Assembly (NCBI GenBank): GCA_027021145.1
Contig: JALUUX010000103.1
Coordinates: 1 to 5,311 of the forward strand
Source: Candidatus Shapirobacteria bacterium
GTDB taxonomy: Bacteria > Patescibacteriota > Microgenomatia > UBA12405 > JAHJSD01
Length of the DNA stretch: 5,311 bases
Direction of reading: 5' to 3'
A program made the position numbers and the translations under genes. Below the pieces are notes generated by a model. The model was not told the DNA's origin. It did not search any database and saw only the letters and a program-made list of their open reading frames with translations. This document shows positions 1 to 5,311 of this stretch, one piece after another; the first letter of the stretch is position 1, and the number at the start of each line of letters is the position of its first letter.

Positions 1-1
1 T

Positions 2-337
2 GAGGCTTTGACCCGTCAAGTTAAGGTGGGTGAAGAATTCGATGGCGTAGTGAAACGAGTGGAGCCTTTTGGCGCTTTTGTCGAGTTTTTGCCAGGAAAA
101 GAGGGTTTGGTTCATGTTTCTCGCCTGGGTTCTGGATTTATTAAGAGCGCGGCCGAGGTTTTGAAGGTGGGCGATAAAATTAAAGTTCGAGTGCGAGAGA
201 TTGATGATTTGGGCCGGGTCAATTTGGCCCCGGTTAATCCAATTGCTGCTCCTCAGCGAAGAGAAGAGCGGCAGCGAGGAAATTCGTATTGGCTGAGGGA
301 GAGACGGCCTCAGAGGAAATCGCGCTACTTCCGTTGA
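2..337 (+). CDS. pnp: Polyribonucleotide nucleotidyltransferase (PNPase), C-terminal part only
   Basis: This is the 3' end of an open frame that enters from the left edge; 111 residues are visible. PNPase is a cytoplasmic trimer that degrades RNA 3'-to-5' by phosphorolysis and can also add nucleotides to 3' ends. The visible part begins EALTRQVKVGEEFDG, which resembles the junction after the KH domain, and continues into an S1 RNA-binding domain (about visible residues 7-80) with the motifs VEPFGAFVEFLPGKEGLVHVS, LKVGDKIKVRV and EIDDLGRVNLAP. The last 30 or so residues form an Arg-rich, probably disordered tail (RREERQRGNSYW and onward) that may help bind RNA. The TTG at position 8 is an internal Leu codon, not a start. 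Other S1 proteins are possible, but the FLPGKEGLVHVS and DLGRVNL signatures and the RNase J gene downstream favour PNPase. The catalytic RNase PH domains lie outside the window. Confidence 0.88.
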   Translation, partial: EALTRQVKVGEEFDGVVKRVEPFGAFVEFLPGKEGLVHVSRLGSGFIKSAAEVLKVGDKIKVRVREIDDLGRVNLAPVNPIAAPQRREERQRGNSYWLRERRPQRKSRYFR

Positions 338-362
338 ATCCTTCGGGTAAAGAGGGTAGAAT
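334..362 (+). promoter_or_regulatory. Candidate promoter for the Lon-like gene (-35 and -10)
   Basis: TTGAAT at 334-339 (4 of 6 against TTGACA) and TAGAAT at 357-362 (5 of 6 against TATAAT) are separated by exactly 17 bases. The -35 element overlaps the pnp stop codon. The predicted transcription start falls at or beside the A of the ATG at 369, which would give a leaderless mRNA. This is a match to the general bacterial sigma-70 consensus, not proof of activity. Read-through from pnp is equally possible. Confidence 0.42.
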
Positions 363-368
363 GAAATT

Positions 369-1400
369 ATGGATCAACTAGCAGCATTAAAGAAAAAAGT
401 AGCTCAGGCAAAGCTACCTCCAGAATTGACCGAAAAAGTCGAAGAAGAGATTGGACGCTTAGAGTTGGCCCGGGATTCAGGTTGGTTTTGGCAAGGAATG
501 CAGCAACTTTGGCATTGGGTCGATTGGATTACCGCCTTGCCCTGGCAACAGCGGACTAAAGACATTCTTGATCTCAATTATGCCCGAGAATCTCTGAATA
601 AGCATCATTATGGCCTGAATCAGATTAAGGAGCGGATTTTGGAATATATTGCTACTTTGATTCTTCAGGAGCGGCGTCAAGGAGCATTGGGTTATGCCCC
701 GGTGCTTTGTTTTGTTGGCTTAGTGGGGACCGGGAAAACAACCATGGCCAAATCAATTGCCATCGCTTTGGGGCGTAAATTTATCCGAATTCCGTTTGGA
801 GGCCTAGGAGATGTTCTTTATTTGCGCGGTCAGTCGCGGCTTCATCCTGAGGCCGAGCCGGGCCAATTAATCAAGAAATTAGCTCAAGCAGGCAGTCATA
901 ATCCGGTGATTTTGTTAGATGAAGTCGATCGAGTGGCCGACGAAGCCTTAAATACAATTATGGGCGTCTTGGTAGAGTTGCTCGACCCAGAGCAAAATAG
1001 TCGTTTTGTTGATCATTTTATTGATTATCCCTTTAATCTCTCCGAGGCAATTTTTATTGCTACCGCCAATAATACCCGACGGATTGCTACTGCGGTGCTG
1101 GATCGCTTGGAAGTGATCCAAATGCCCTCTTATAGTGATGAGGAGAAAATTATTATCGGCCGAGATTATATTTTACCTAAGGCAATGACAAAAGCCGGTT
1201 TAAAGCCAGGAGAGCTAATTATCGACGAGAGTTGTTGGCCCAAGATTGTTCGGCCACTAGGTTATGATGCGGGAGTTCGGACTTTGAAGCGGACGATTGA
1301 AGGTGTTTGTCGTAAAGTAGCTAAGCTGATTGTAGAGGGAAAGACGACGCAGGTTCAAATTAAACCGGAAAATGTTAAACAGTTTTTACCTCAATGGTAG
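369..1400 (+). CDS. Lon-like AAA+ ATPase without protease or N-terminal domain
   Basis: This 343-residue protein aligns with the middle of Lon protease (usually about 770-810 residues), roughly E. coli Lon residues 240-583. Residues 1-35 match the end of the Lon helical region (LPPELTEKVEEEIGRLE), 51-105 the pre-ATPase segment (DWITALPW, HHYGLNQIKERILEYIA), and 110-340 the AAA+ module. Visible ATPase residues are Walker A GLVGTGKT (117-124), Walker B ILLDEVD (181-187; D184, E185), sensor 1 N234, the arginine finger in LDR (R246) and sensor 2 in AGVR (R304). All appear intact, so ATP hydrolysis is expected. The S16 Ser-Lys protease domain and the LON substrate-binding domain are absent, and both pore loops are altered. 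A cytoplasmic non-proteolytic role is likely, but its substrate is unknown. An in-frame TAG at 357-359 limits any upstream extension. The ATG at 361 is out of frame and leads to an immediate stop, so ATG 369 is chosen. AGAGGG at 351-356 is a weak, distant ribosome site. Confidence 0.85.
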   Translation: MDQLAALKKKVAQAKLPPELTEKVEEEIGRLELARDSGWFWQGMQQLWHWVDWITALPWQQRTKDILDLNYARESLNKHHYGLNQIKERILEYIATLILQERRQGALGYAPVLCFVGLVGTGKTTMAKSIAIALGRKFIRIPFGGLGDVLYLRGQSRLHPEAEPGQLIKKLAQAGSHNPVILLDEVDRVADEALNTIMGVLVELLDPEQNSRFVDHFIDYPFNLSEAIFIATANNTRRIATAVLDRLEVIQMPSYSDEEKIIIGRDYILPKAMTKAGLKPGELIIDESCWPKIVRPLGYDAGVRTLKRTIEGVCRKVAKLIVEGKTTQVQIKPENVKQFLPQW

Positions 1401-1404
1401 GAGG
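1399..1404 (+). promoter_or_regulatory. Shine-Dalgarno site of RNase J
   Basis: A perfect AGGAGG lies 7 bases before the ATG at 1412 and overlaps the last two bases of the upstream TAG stop. It fixes the RNase J start at 1412 instead of the in-frame ATG at 1394, which lies upstream of the site and inside the Lon-like gene. The overlap of stop and ribosome site suggests translational coupling of the two genes. It is the only strong ribosome site in the window. Confidence 0.85.
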
Positions 1405-1411
1405 AAATAAG

Positions 1412-3091
1412 ATGGATGGATTGAGAATTGTCGCTTTGGGCGGCTTTAACAATGTTACCCAAAATATGTTTGCTTATCATTATTTGCCTGGAGGAAAAGA
1501 GCGCCAGGATCAAATTTTGCTAGTTGATTGTGGGGTCGGTTTTCCCGAGGAAGATGCTTTTGGAGTGGATCTGGTTATTCCTGATATTAGCTATCTTAAG
1601 GGGAAAGAAGAGAAAGTAGTTGGCTTAGTCCTGACTCATGGTCATGAGGATCACATTGGGGCTTTACCCTTTGTTTTACCCCAACTTCCTTCTTCGTTGC
1701 CGATTTTTGCTCCTCGCTTAGCAGCGGCCCTGATTGAAGATAAGTTGCGGGAAGAGGGAATTGAGCGTCGGGTCCAAATTTTGGATTCCAACCGCAATTT
1801 TCGCTTGGGTCGTTTCGTGATTAATCCCATTCGGGTGACTCATTCGATTCCAGATACTTATCACTTTTTGATTGAGACACCAGTGGGCAATTTTTATCAT
1901 GGGTCTGATTTTAAGTTTGATTTTACGCCGCCTGACGGCCGATCAGCGGAGTTAAATAAGATTGCTTGGGCCGGAGAGCAGGGTATCTTGGCTTTGCTTT
2001 CTGACTGTTTGGGGGCGGAAAAAGACGGCTATTCGCCTTCAGAGACTATTTTAGACCAGATGTTTGAAGAGCAAATCCGTCGGGCCCGAGGCCGAGTCTT
2101 TGTTACCGCGATTTCTTCTAATCTTTATCGCTGGCAGCGGGCGATTGAAGTATCGCGAAAAGTTGGGCGGAAAATTGCCTTATTGGGTTTTTCGATCAAG
2201 AAAAATGTGGCCATTGCTAAGGAGTTGGGTTATCTGGAGTTTGGTTCGGAAGTAGTGAAGCTAAGAAAAGCTTTGCAATTGCCTGATCGGAAGGTTACTT
2301 TTTTGGTGGCGGGAAGCCTAGGTCAAACTGGGTCTAGTTTAGAAAAGATTGTTTTGGGCAAACACGAAGTTAAGATTAAGCCCGGAGACAAGGTGATTTT
2401 CTCTTCGCCTGATTATGTGCCAGGAACGACTAAGGCGATTCACCGATTGATTGATATTTTGCTTCAACAGGGAGCGGAGGTGGTTTACGGTGAAGCGGCT
2501 AACGGCGCCGTCCATGTTTCCGGTCACGGCTATCAGCAAGAATTAGCCCTATTAATCAGTTTGTTGCGGCCCCGGTATTTATTGCCGATTGGGGGCGAAT
2601 GGCGTCAGGTTCATAGCTATTTTCAGTTAGCCCGGCGGATGGGTTATCAGTCAGAGAGAATTATCTTGCCCAAGGAAAATGTTATGCCCACTTTTTGGGC
2701 TAATGGTCAGTGGGATTTGAATTATCGTTTTAAGCTTCGTCGAGTTCTAATCGATGGCCTTGGAATTGGTGATGTGGGCCGAATGGTGCTTCGGGACCGC
2801 AAGATTCTTTCGGCCGAGGGAATGATCGTCATTATTCTTTTATTGGATAATCGGGATAAAGATTTGGTGGAAGAACCAGTGGTGGTCTCTCGAGGCTTTG
2901 TTTATGTTAAGAAAAACAAGGCCCTTTTAACAGAGATTAAGAAGCAGGCTAAGCGCATTTTGGCCGAATCTCGGGGTCAAGTTTTTAGCCTTGATAATCT
3001 CCGTTTTCAGCTTCAGGGTCATCTGGAGGAGTTTATTTACCAGCGCACTGGACGGCAGCCGATGGTGCTGCCAGTAGTTCTGGAAATTTGA
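1412..3091 (+). CDS. rnj: Ribonuclease J (metallo-beta-lactamase/beta-CASP), divergent
   Basis: This is a full-length 559-residue RNase J. The family acts in the cytoplasm as a 5'-to-3' exonuclease and endonuclease in mRNA turnover and rRNA maturation. The metallo-beta-lactamase core carries HGHEDH (76-81), H144 in THSIPD and D166 in GSDFKFD, which match B. subtilis RNase J1 ligands H74, H76, D78, H79, H142 and D164. The beta-CASP region follows with SDCLGAE (197-203), GSLGQ (301-305) and HVSGH (368-372). The C-terminal domain is recognisable from IDGLGIGDVG (447-456), VSRGFVYV (492-499) and the end RTGRQPMVLPVVLEI. PIGGEWR at 392-398 replaces the family's PVHGEYR, so the last metal-ligand histidine (J1 H390) is glycine (G394). 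The LGEIGKN loop, STN and GSQGE motifs also differ. The fold assignment is firm; full nuclease activity is uncertain. The gene lies 11 bases after the Lon-like gene and probably shares its mRNA. Confidence 0.93.
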   Translation: MDGLRIVALGGFNNVTQNMFAYHYLPGGKERQDQILLVDCGVGFPEEDAFGVDLVIPDISYLKGKEEKVVGLVLTHGHEDHIGALPFVLPQLPSSLPIFAPRLAAALIEDKLREEGIERRVQILDSNRNFRLGRFVINPIRVTHSIPDTYHFLIETPVGNFYHGSDFKFDFTPPDGRSAELNKIAWAGEQGILALLSDCLGAEKDGYSPSETILDQMFEEQIRRARGRVFVTAISSNLYRWQRAIEVSRKVGRKIALLGFSIKKNVAIAKELGYLEFGSEVVKLRKALQLPDRKVTFLVAGSLGQTGSSLEKIVLGKHEVKIKPGDKVIFSSPDYVPGTTKAIHRLIDILLQQGAEVVYGEAANGAVHVSGHGYQQELALLISLLRPRYLLPIGGEWRQVHSYFQLARRMGYQSERIILPKENVMPTFWANGQWDLNYRFKLRRVLIDGLGIGDVGRMVLRDRKILSAEGMIVIILLLDNRDKDLVEEPVVVSRGFVYVKKNKALLTEIKKQAKRILAESRGQVFSLDNLRFQLQGHLEEFIYQRTGRQPMVLPVVLEI

Positions 3092-3109
3092 TTTGGGGGG
3101 AGCGCCGTG

Positions 3110-3118
3110 TGATAAGAT
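3110..3118 (+). promoter_or_regulatory. Candidate extended -10 element before ftsK
   Basis: TGATAAGAT fits the extended -10 pattern TGn followed by a hexamer matching TATAAT at 4 of 6 positions. No good -35 element is visible at the usual distance, though an extended -10 can work without one. Transcription would start about 3125, only a few bases before the ATG at 3129, giving an almost leaderless ftsK message. The 37-base gap between rnj and ftsK shows no terminator hairpin and no ribosome site at a proper distance; a G run lies at 3095-3100, too far upstream. Confidence 0.33.
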
Positions 3119-3128
3119 ATTTTCAGTC

Positions 3129-5228
3129 ATGGCCAAACGAGGGCGGAAACGGACCAAGAAGAGAAAATTTCCCTTTAGGCTAAATTTGAAGCCAGGGACT
3201 ATCGCTTCGGTGGTAGCGGTGATTCTCTTTCTTTTGGGGATGCTAACGATATTTTCCTTTTGGCGTCAAGGGGTGATTTTGATTCGAATTAATAATTTAA
3301 TTTGGTACTGGTTGGGGGGCGCTTCTTTTGTTTTGCCCTTTTTGTTTTGGCTTTTAGGGTTGGTTTTTAGTCGGCTAAAGACGCCATTAAGGGAGCCCAA
3401 TGTTTTGGTCGGAGCCTGGCTGAGTTTTGTTTCTTTCCTGGGCTTGTTTCGGACGGGTCGATTGGGCCAGTGGCTTTGGGCTCAGACCGCTTTCTTGATC
3501 ACTGGTCTGGGAGCGGCCTCGATCTTTTTAGGGGGCTTATTAATTGGTCTGGTAGTTCTTTTTGATACTTCTTTAAGTCAATTGATCCAGTTAGTCATCG
3601 ATTTTTTGAGATTGGTCAAAAAGTATCTTGTGGGGGTGAAATCGAAGCGCAAGAAGAGAATTATTTTTAATGATGGCCTTAAGGAGGAATCAGAAGAAAG
3701 GAGCGAATCTTTAGCCGAAGCTGAGCCGGGTTTGGCCCGGGCCCAATTACCCCTCAAGCCTCTAGGGACCAAGGCCAAGACTGATCAGAAGTTAAAATCG
3801 ACTTCAACTAAAGGGAGCCCAAAGACCGAGCCTTTGGTTTGGCAATATCCGCCTTTGGAGTTGCTGCGCGATGATCTGGCTGGGGAAGCTGATCGGGGTA
3901 ATGTTCGCGAAAATGCCCAGAAAATTGAGGATACTCTGGAATCATTTGGGATTCGGGCCAATGTGGTTGAGGTCAATCGGGGGCCATCAGTAACCCAATA
4001 TGCCTTGAAAGTGGCTTCGGGGGTAAAGTTGTCAAAGATTTTGGCTCTTTCCAATGATTTAGCTTTGGCTTTGGCAGCACCAACGGGTCAGATCAGGATT
4101 GAAGCCCCTATTCCTGGCCGATCGCTAGTAGGGATTGAGGTGCCCAACCGCTCTCCCGCCATTGTTCCTTTAAAGAAAATGCTTACCTCTAGTCTGATGA
4201 AACAGAATCAATCAAAGCTGGCTGTGCCTCTTGGTCTTGATGTTGCCGGTAAACCGAGAGTGGCGGAGATTAATCGAATGCCTCATGTTTTGATTGCTGG
4301 TCAGACTGGCTCAGGAAAGAGTGTCTTGCTTAATGCCTGGATCAGTACCATTCTTTTTCGAGCTACACCCAAGGAGGTAAAATTGATTTTGGTCGATCCC
4401 AAGCGAGTCGAGTTAACTCGTTACCAGGGCGTACCTCATTTGATGACGCCGCCCATTGTTGAGCCTGAGAAGGTGGTTTCTGCCTTAAAATGGGCCATTG
4501 GAGAGATGAATCGGCGCTACGAGATTTTTGCTATCAAGCAAGCTCGCAATCTGGAAATCTATAACCAACTAGTCGAAGCTGAAGAGCAGTTGCCCTATAT
4601 TGTCATTGTGATCGATGAATTGGCTGATATTATGCTTTTTGCTCCCACCGAGGTTGAGGACTCGATTTGTCGGTTGGCGCAAATGGCCCGAGCGACGGGG
4701 ATTCATCTGGTCCTGGCCACTCAGCGACCGTCGGTGGATGTTCTAACTGGATTGATCAAGGCCAATATTCCCTGTCGGATTTCGTTTGCTGTCGCCAGCT
4801 TGACTGATTCACGGGTTATTCTTGATACTCCGGGAGCAGAGCGGCTGTTGGGGCGGGGTGATATGCTTTATATTCCTCCCAATCAAGCCAAACCGGCTCG
4901 AATTCAGGGAGCCTTTATTTCTGATGAGGAGGTGAAAAACCTGATTGATTTTCTCTCTCAGCAAGCAGAGGCAGAATATCAGGAAGAGGTTGTTTCTCAG
5001 CCGGTGACTGTGGCTCCGGGGACAGTGGTGGTCAACGGAGAAGAACGAGACACTTTCTTTGACCAAGCGGTGGAAGTGGTTCGAGCTGAGGGAAGGGCTT
5101 CAGCCTCTTTGCTCCAACGGCGGCTCAAAGTGGGCTATGCTCGAGCAGCCCGAATTTTGGATCAGCTTGAAGCCGCGGGTATTGTTGGGCCGGCTCAGGG
5201 ATCCAAGCCTAGAGAGGTGATTGGTTGA
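3129..5228 (+). CDS. ftsK: DNA translocase FtsK/SpoIIIE
   Basis: This is a complete 699-residue FtsK, a septum-located hexameric motor that pumps chromosomal DNA during division. A basic N-terminus (MAKRGRKRTKKRK) leads into four predicted membrane helices at about 24-44, 56-80, 91-107 and 122-145. A charged linker of about 90 residues follows, far shorter than in E. coli. The alpha/beta motor (about 240-610) has Walker A GQTGSGKS (391-398), LVDPKRVEL (421-429), Walker B IVIVIDELAD (491-500), and the ATQRPSVDVLTGLIKANIP and GRGDML motifs. The winged-helix gamma domain (about 640-695) has SLLQRRLKVGYARAARILD and ends in GSKPREVIG; in other bacteria it reads polar DNA motifs. The ATG at 3129 is chosen because it gives the typical short basic N-terminus. 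An in-frame TTG at 3093 would add 12 residues without a ribosome site. All key motifs are intact. Confidence 0.95.
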   Translation: MAKRGRKRTKKRKFPFRLNLKPGTIASVVAVILFLLGMLTIFSFWRQGVILIRINNLIWYWLGGASFVLPFLFWLLGLVFSRLKTPLREPNVLVGAWLSFVSFLGLFRTGRLGQWLWAQTAFLITGLGAASIFLGGLLIGLVVLFDTSLSQLIQLVIDFLRLVKKYLVGVKSKRKKRIIFNDGLKEESEERSESLAEAEPGLARAQLPLKPLGTKAKTDQKLKSTSTKGSPKTEPLVWQYPPLELLRDDLAGEADRGNVRENAQKIEDTLESFGIRANVVEVNRGPSVTQYALKVASGVKLSKILALSNDLALALAAPTGQIRIEAPIPGRSLVGIEVPNRSPAIVPLKKMLTSSLMKQNQSKLAVPLGLDVAGKPRVAEINRMPHVLIAGQTGSGKSVLLNAWISTILFRATPKEVKLILVDPKRVELTRYQGVPHLMTPPIVEPEKVVSALKWAIGEMNRRYEIFAIKQARNLEIYNQLVEAEEQLPYIVIVIDELADIMLFAPTEVEDSICRLAQMARATGIHLVLATQRPSVDVLTGLIKANIPCRISFAVASLTDSRVILDTPGAERLLGRGDMLYIPPNQAKPARIQGAFISDEEVKNLIDFLSQQAEAEYQEEVVSQPVTVAPGTVVVNGEERDTFFDQAVEVVRAEGRASASLLQRRLKVGYARAARILDQLEAAGIVGPAQGSKPREVIG

Positions 5229-5259
5229 ATTAGCTATTTTTGACGATCCCAACTTGCTA

Positions 5260-5311
5260 ATGAAAAAAGTAGGCCAAATTTTTCGTGAGGCGAGAGAAAA
5301 ACAGGGGCTCT
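5260..5311 (+). CDS. Helix-turn-helix protein, RodZ/Xre type, N-terminal fragment
   Basis: Only 17 codons are visible before the right edge, reading MKKVGQIFREAREKQGL. This resembles the first helix of the Xre-like helix-turn-helix that opens RodZ-type proteins (pattern VGxxLRxAREKKGLS). RodZ links the MreB cytoskeleton to cell shape, but many soluble regulators share this start, so the exact product cannot be decided here. The gene starts 31 bases after ftsK with no ribosome site before the ATG. The frame stays open upstream, and an in-frame TTG at 5221, overlapping the ftsK stop, would add 13 residues ending in AIFDDPNLL. The ATG is preferred because it places the helix at the usual N-terminal position. 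Confidence 0.6.
   Translation, partial: MKKVGQIFREAREKQGL

Noticed and set aside
338..368. Possible terminator after pnp.
   Set aside because: No stable inverted repeat followed by a T run was found in the gap; the short CTTCGGG is not flanked by a pairing stem of useful length.
1394..1411. Longer RNase J start at ATG 1394 overlapping the Lon-like gene.
   Set aside because: The perfect AGGAGG at 1399-1404 lies downstream of this ATG and correctly spaced for ATG 1412, and the six extra residues (MVGGNK) are just the translation of the ribosome site.
2064..2255. Forward 63-codon open frame inside rnj.
   Set aside because: It is an out-of-frame shadow within the conserved beta-CASP coding region and its translation shows no domain.
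369..3091. Frameshift or sequencing error splitting a full lon gene.
   Set aside because: After the TAG at 1398 no frame shows Lon S16 protease motifs, and a complete RNase J begins at once with a perfect ribosome site, so the short form is the real gene end.
3093..3128. Longer FtsK start at TTG 3093.
   Set aside because: It lacks a ribosome site, starts one base after the rnj stop, and adds MGGAPCDKIFSV before a typical basic FtsK N-terminus beginning at ATG 3129.
3785..4054. Reverse-strand open frame of 89 codons, and other reverse-strand frames at 477-680, 1718-1900, 2339-2539, 2927-3157, 3578-3778 and 4809-5066.
   Set aside because: Each lies opposite a well-supported gene, shows no recognisable family motif, and has no convincing ribosome site or gene context.
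5090..5097. GGGAAGGG, a match to the E. coli FtsK-orienting KOPS pattern GGGNAGGG, inside the ftsK gamma-domain coding sequence.
   Set aside because: With seven fixed positions, a match in about 5 kb over both strands is expected about once by chance, more so on a G-rich coding strand. It encodes normal residues (EGRA), and the motif of this organism is unknown.

Overview
The window looks like a piece of a small bacterial genome, most plausibly a candidate-phyla-radiation (Patescibacteria, possibly Microgenomates-like) organism. This is an inference. It rests on the compact one-strand gene order, a Lon-derived AAA+ protein reduced to its ATPase module, a strongly diverged RNase J, a short four-helix FtsK with a short linker, and moderate GC content. 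Three genes end in TGA and Trp is encoded by TGG, so the standard bacterial code (table 11) applies. The TGA-as-glycine lineages (Gracilibacteria/Absconditabacteria) are therefore unlikely.

Layout, all on the + strand: (1) the 3' end of pnp (PNPase S1 domain and basic tail), 2-337; (2) a Lon-like AAA+ ATPase with neither the N-terminal substrate-binding domain nor the S16 protease domain, 369-1400; (3) RNase J, 1412-3091, full length but with several altered active-site motifs; (4) ftsK, 3129-5228, a complete membrane-anchored DNA translocase with the gamma domain; (5) the first codons of a helix-turn-helix (RodZ/Xre-type) gene, 5260 to the window edge. Gaps between genes are 11 to 37 bases and no convincing terminator hairpin is visible, so co-transcription is likely. 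Promoter-like elements sit just upstream of genes 2 and 4 at a spacing that would give leaderless or nearly leaderless mRNAs. Only RNase J has a textbook Shine-Dalgarno sequence.

Functionally the block pairs 3'-to-5' RNA decay (PNPase) with RNase J (normally 5'-to-3' exonuclease and endonuclease), with a nucleotide-driven AAA+ protein between them, followed by chromosome segregation (FtsK) and probably a cell-shape or regulatory gene. The most interesting content is the Lon-like protein, whose ATPase residues are intact while both substrate-threading pore loops and the protease are gone, and the RNase J, which has glycine where the family has its metal-binding motif C histidine. No mobile element, tRNA, rRNA, CRISPR array or large repeat was seen, and no stretch over 300 bases lacks a gene.
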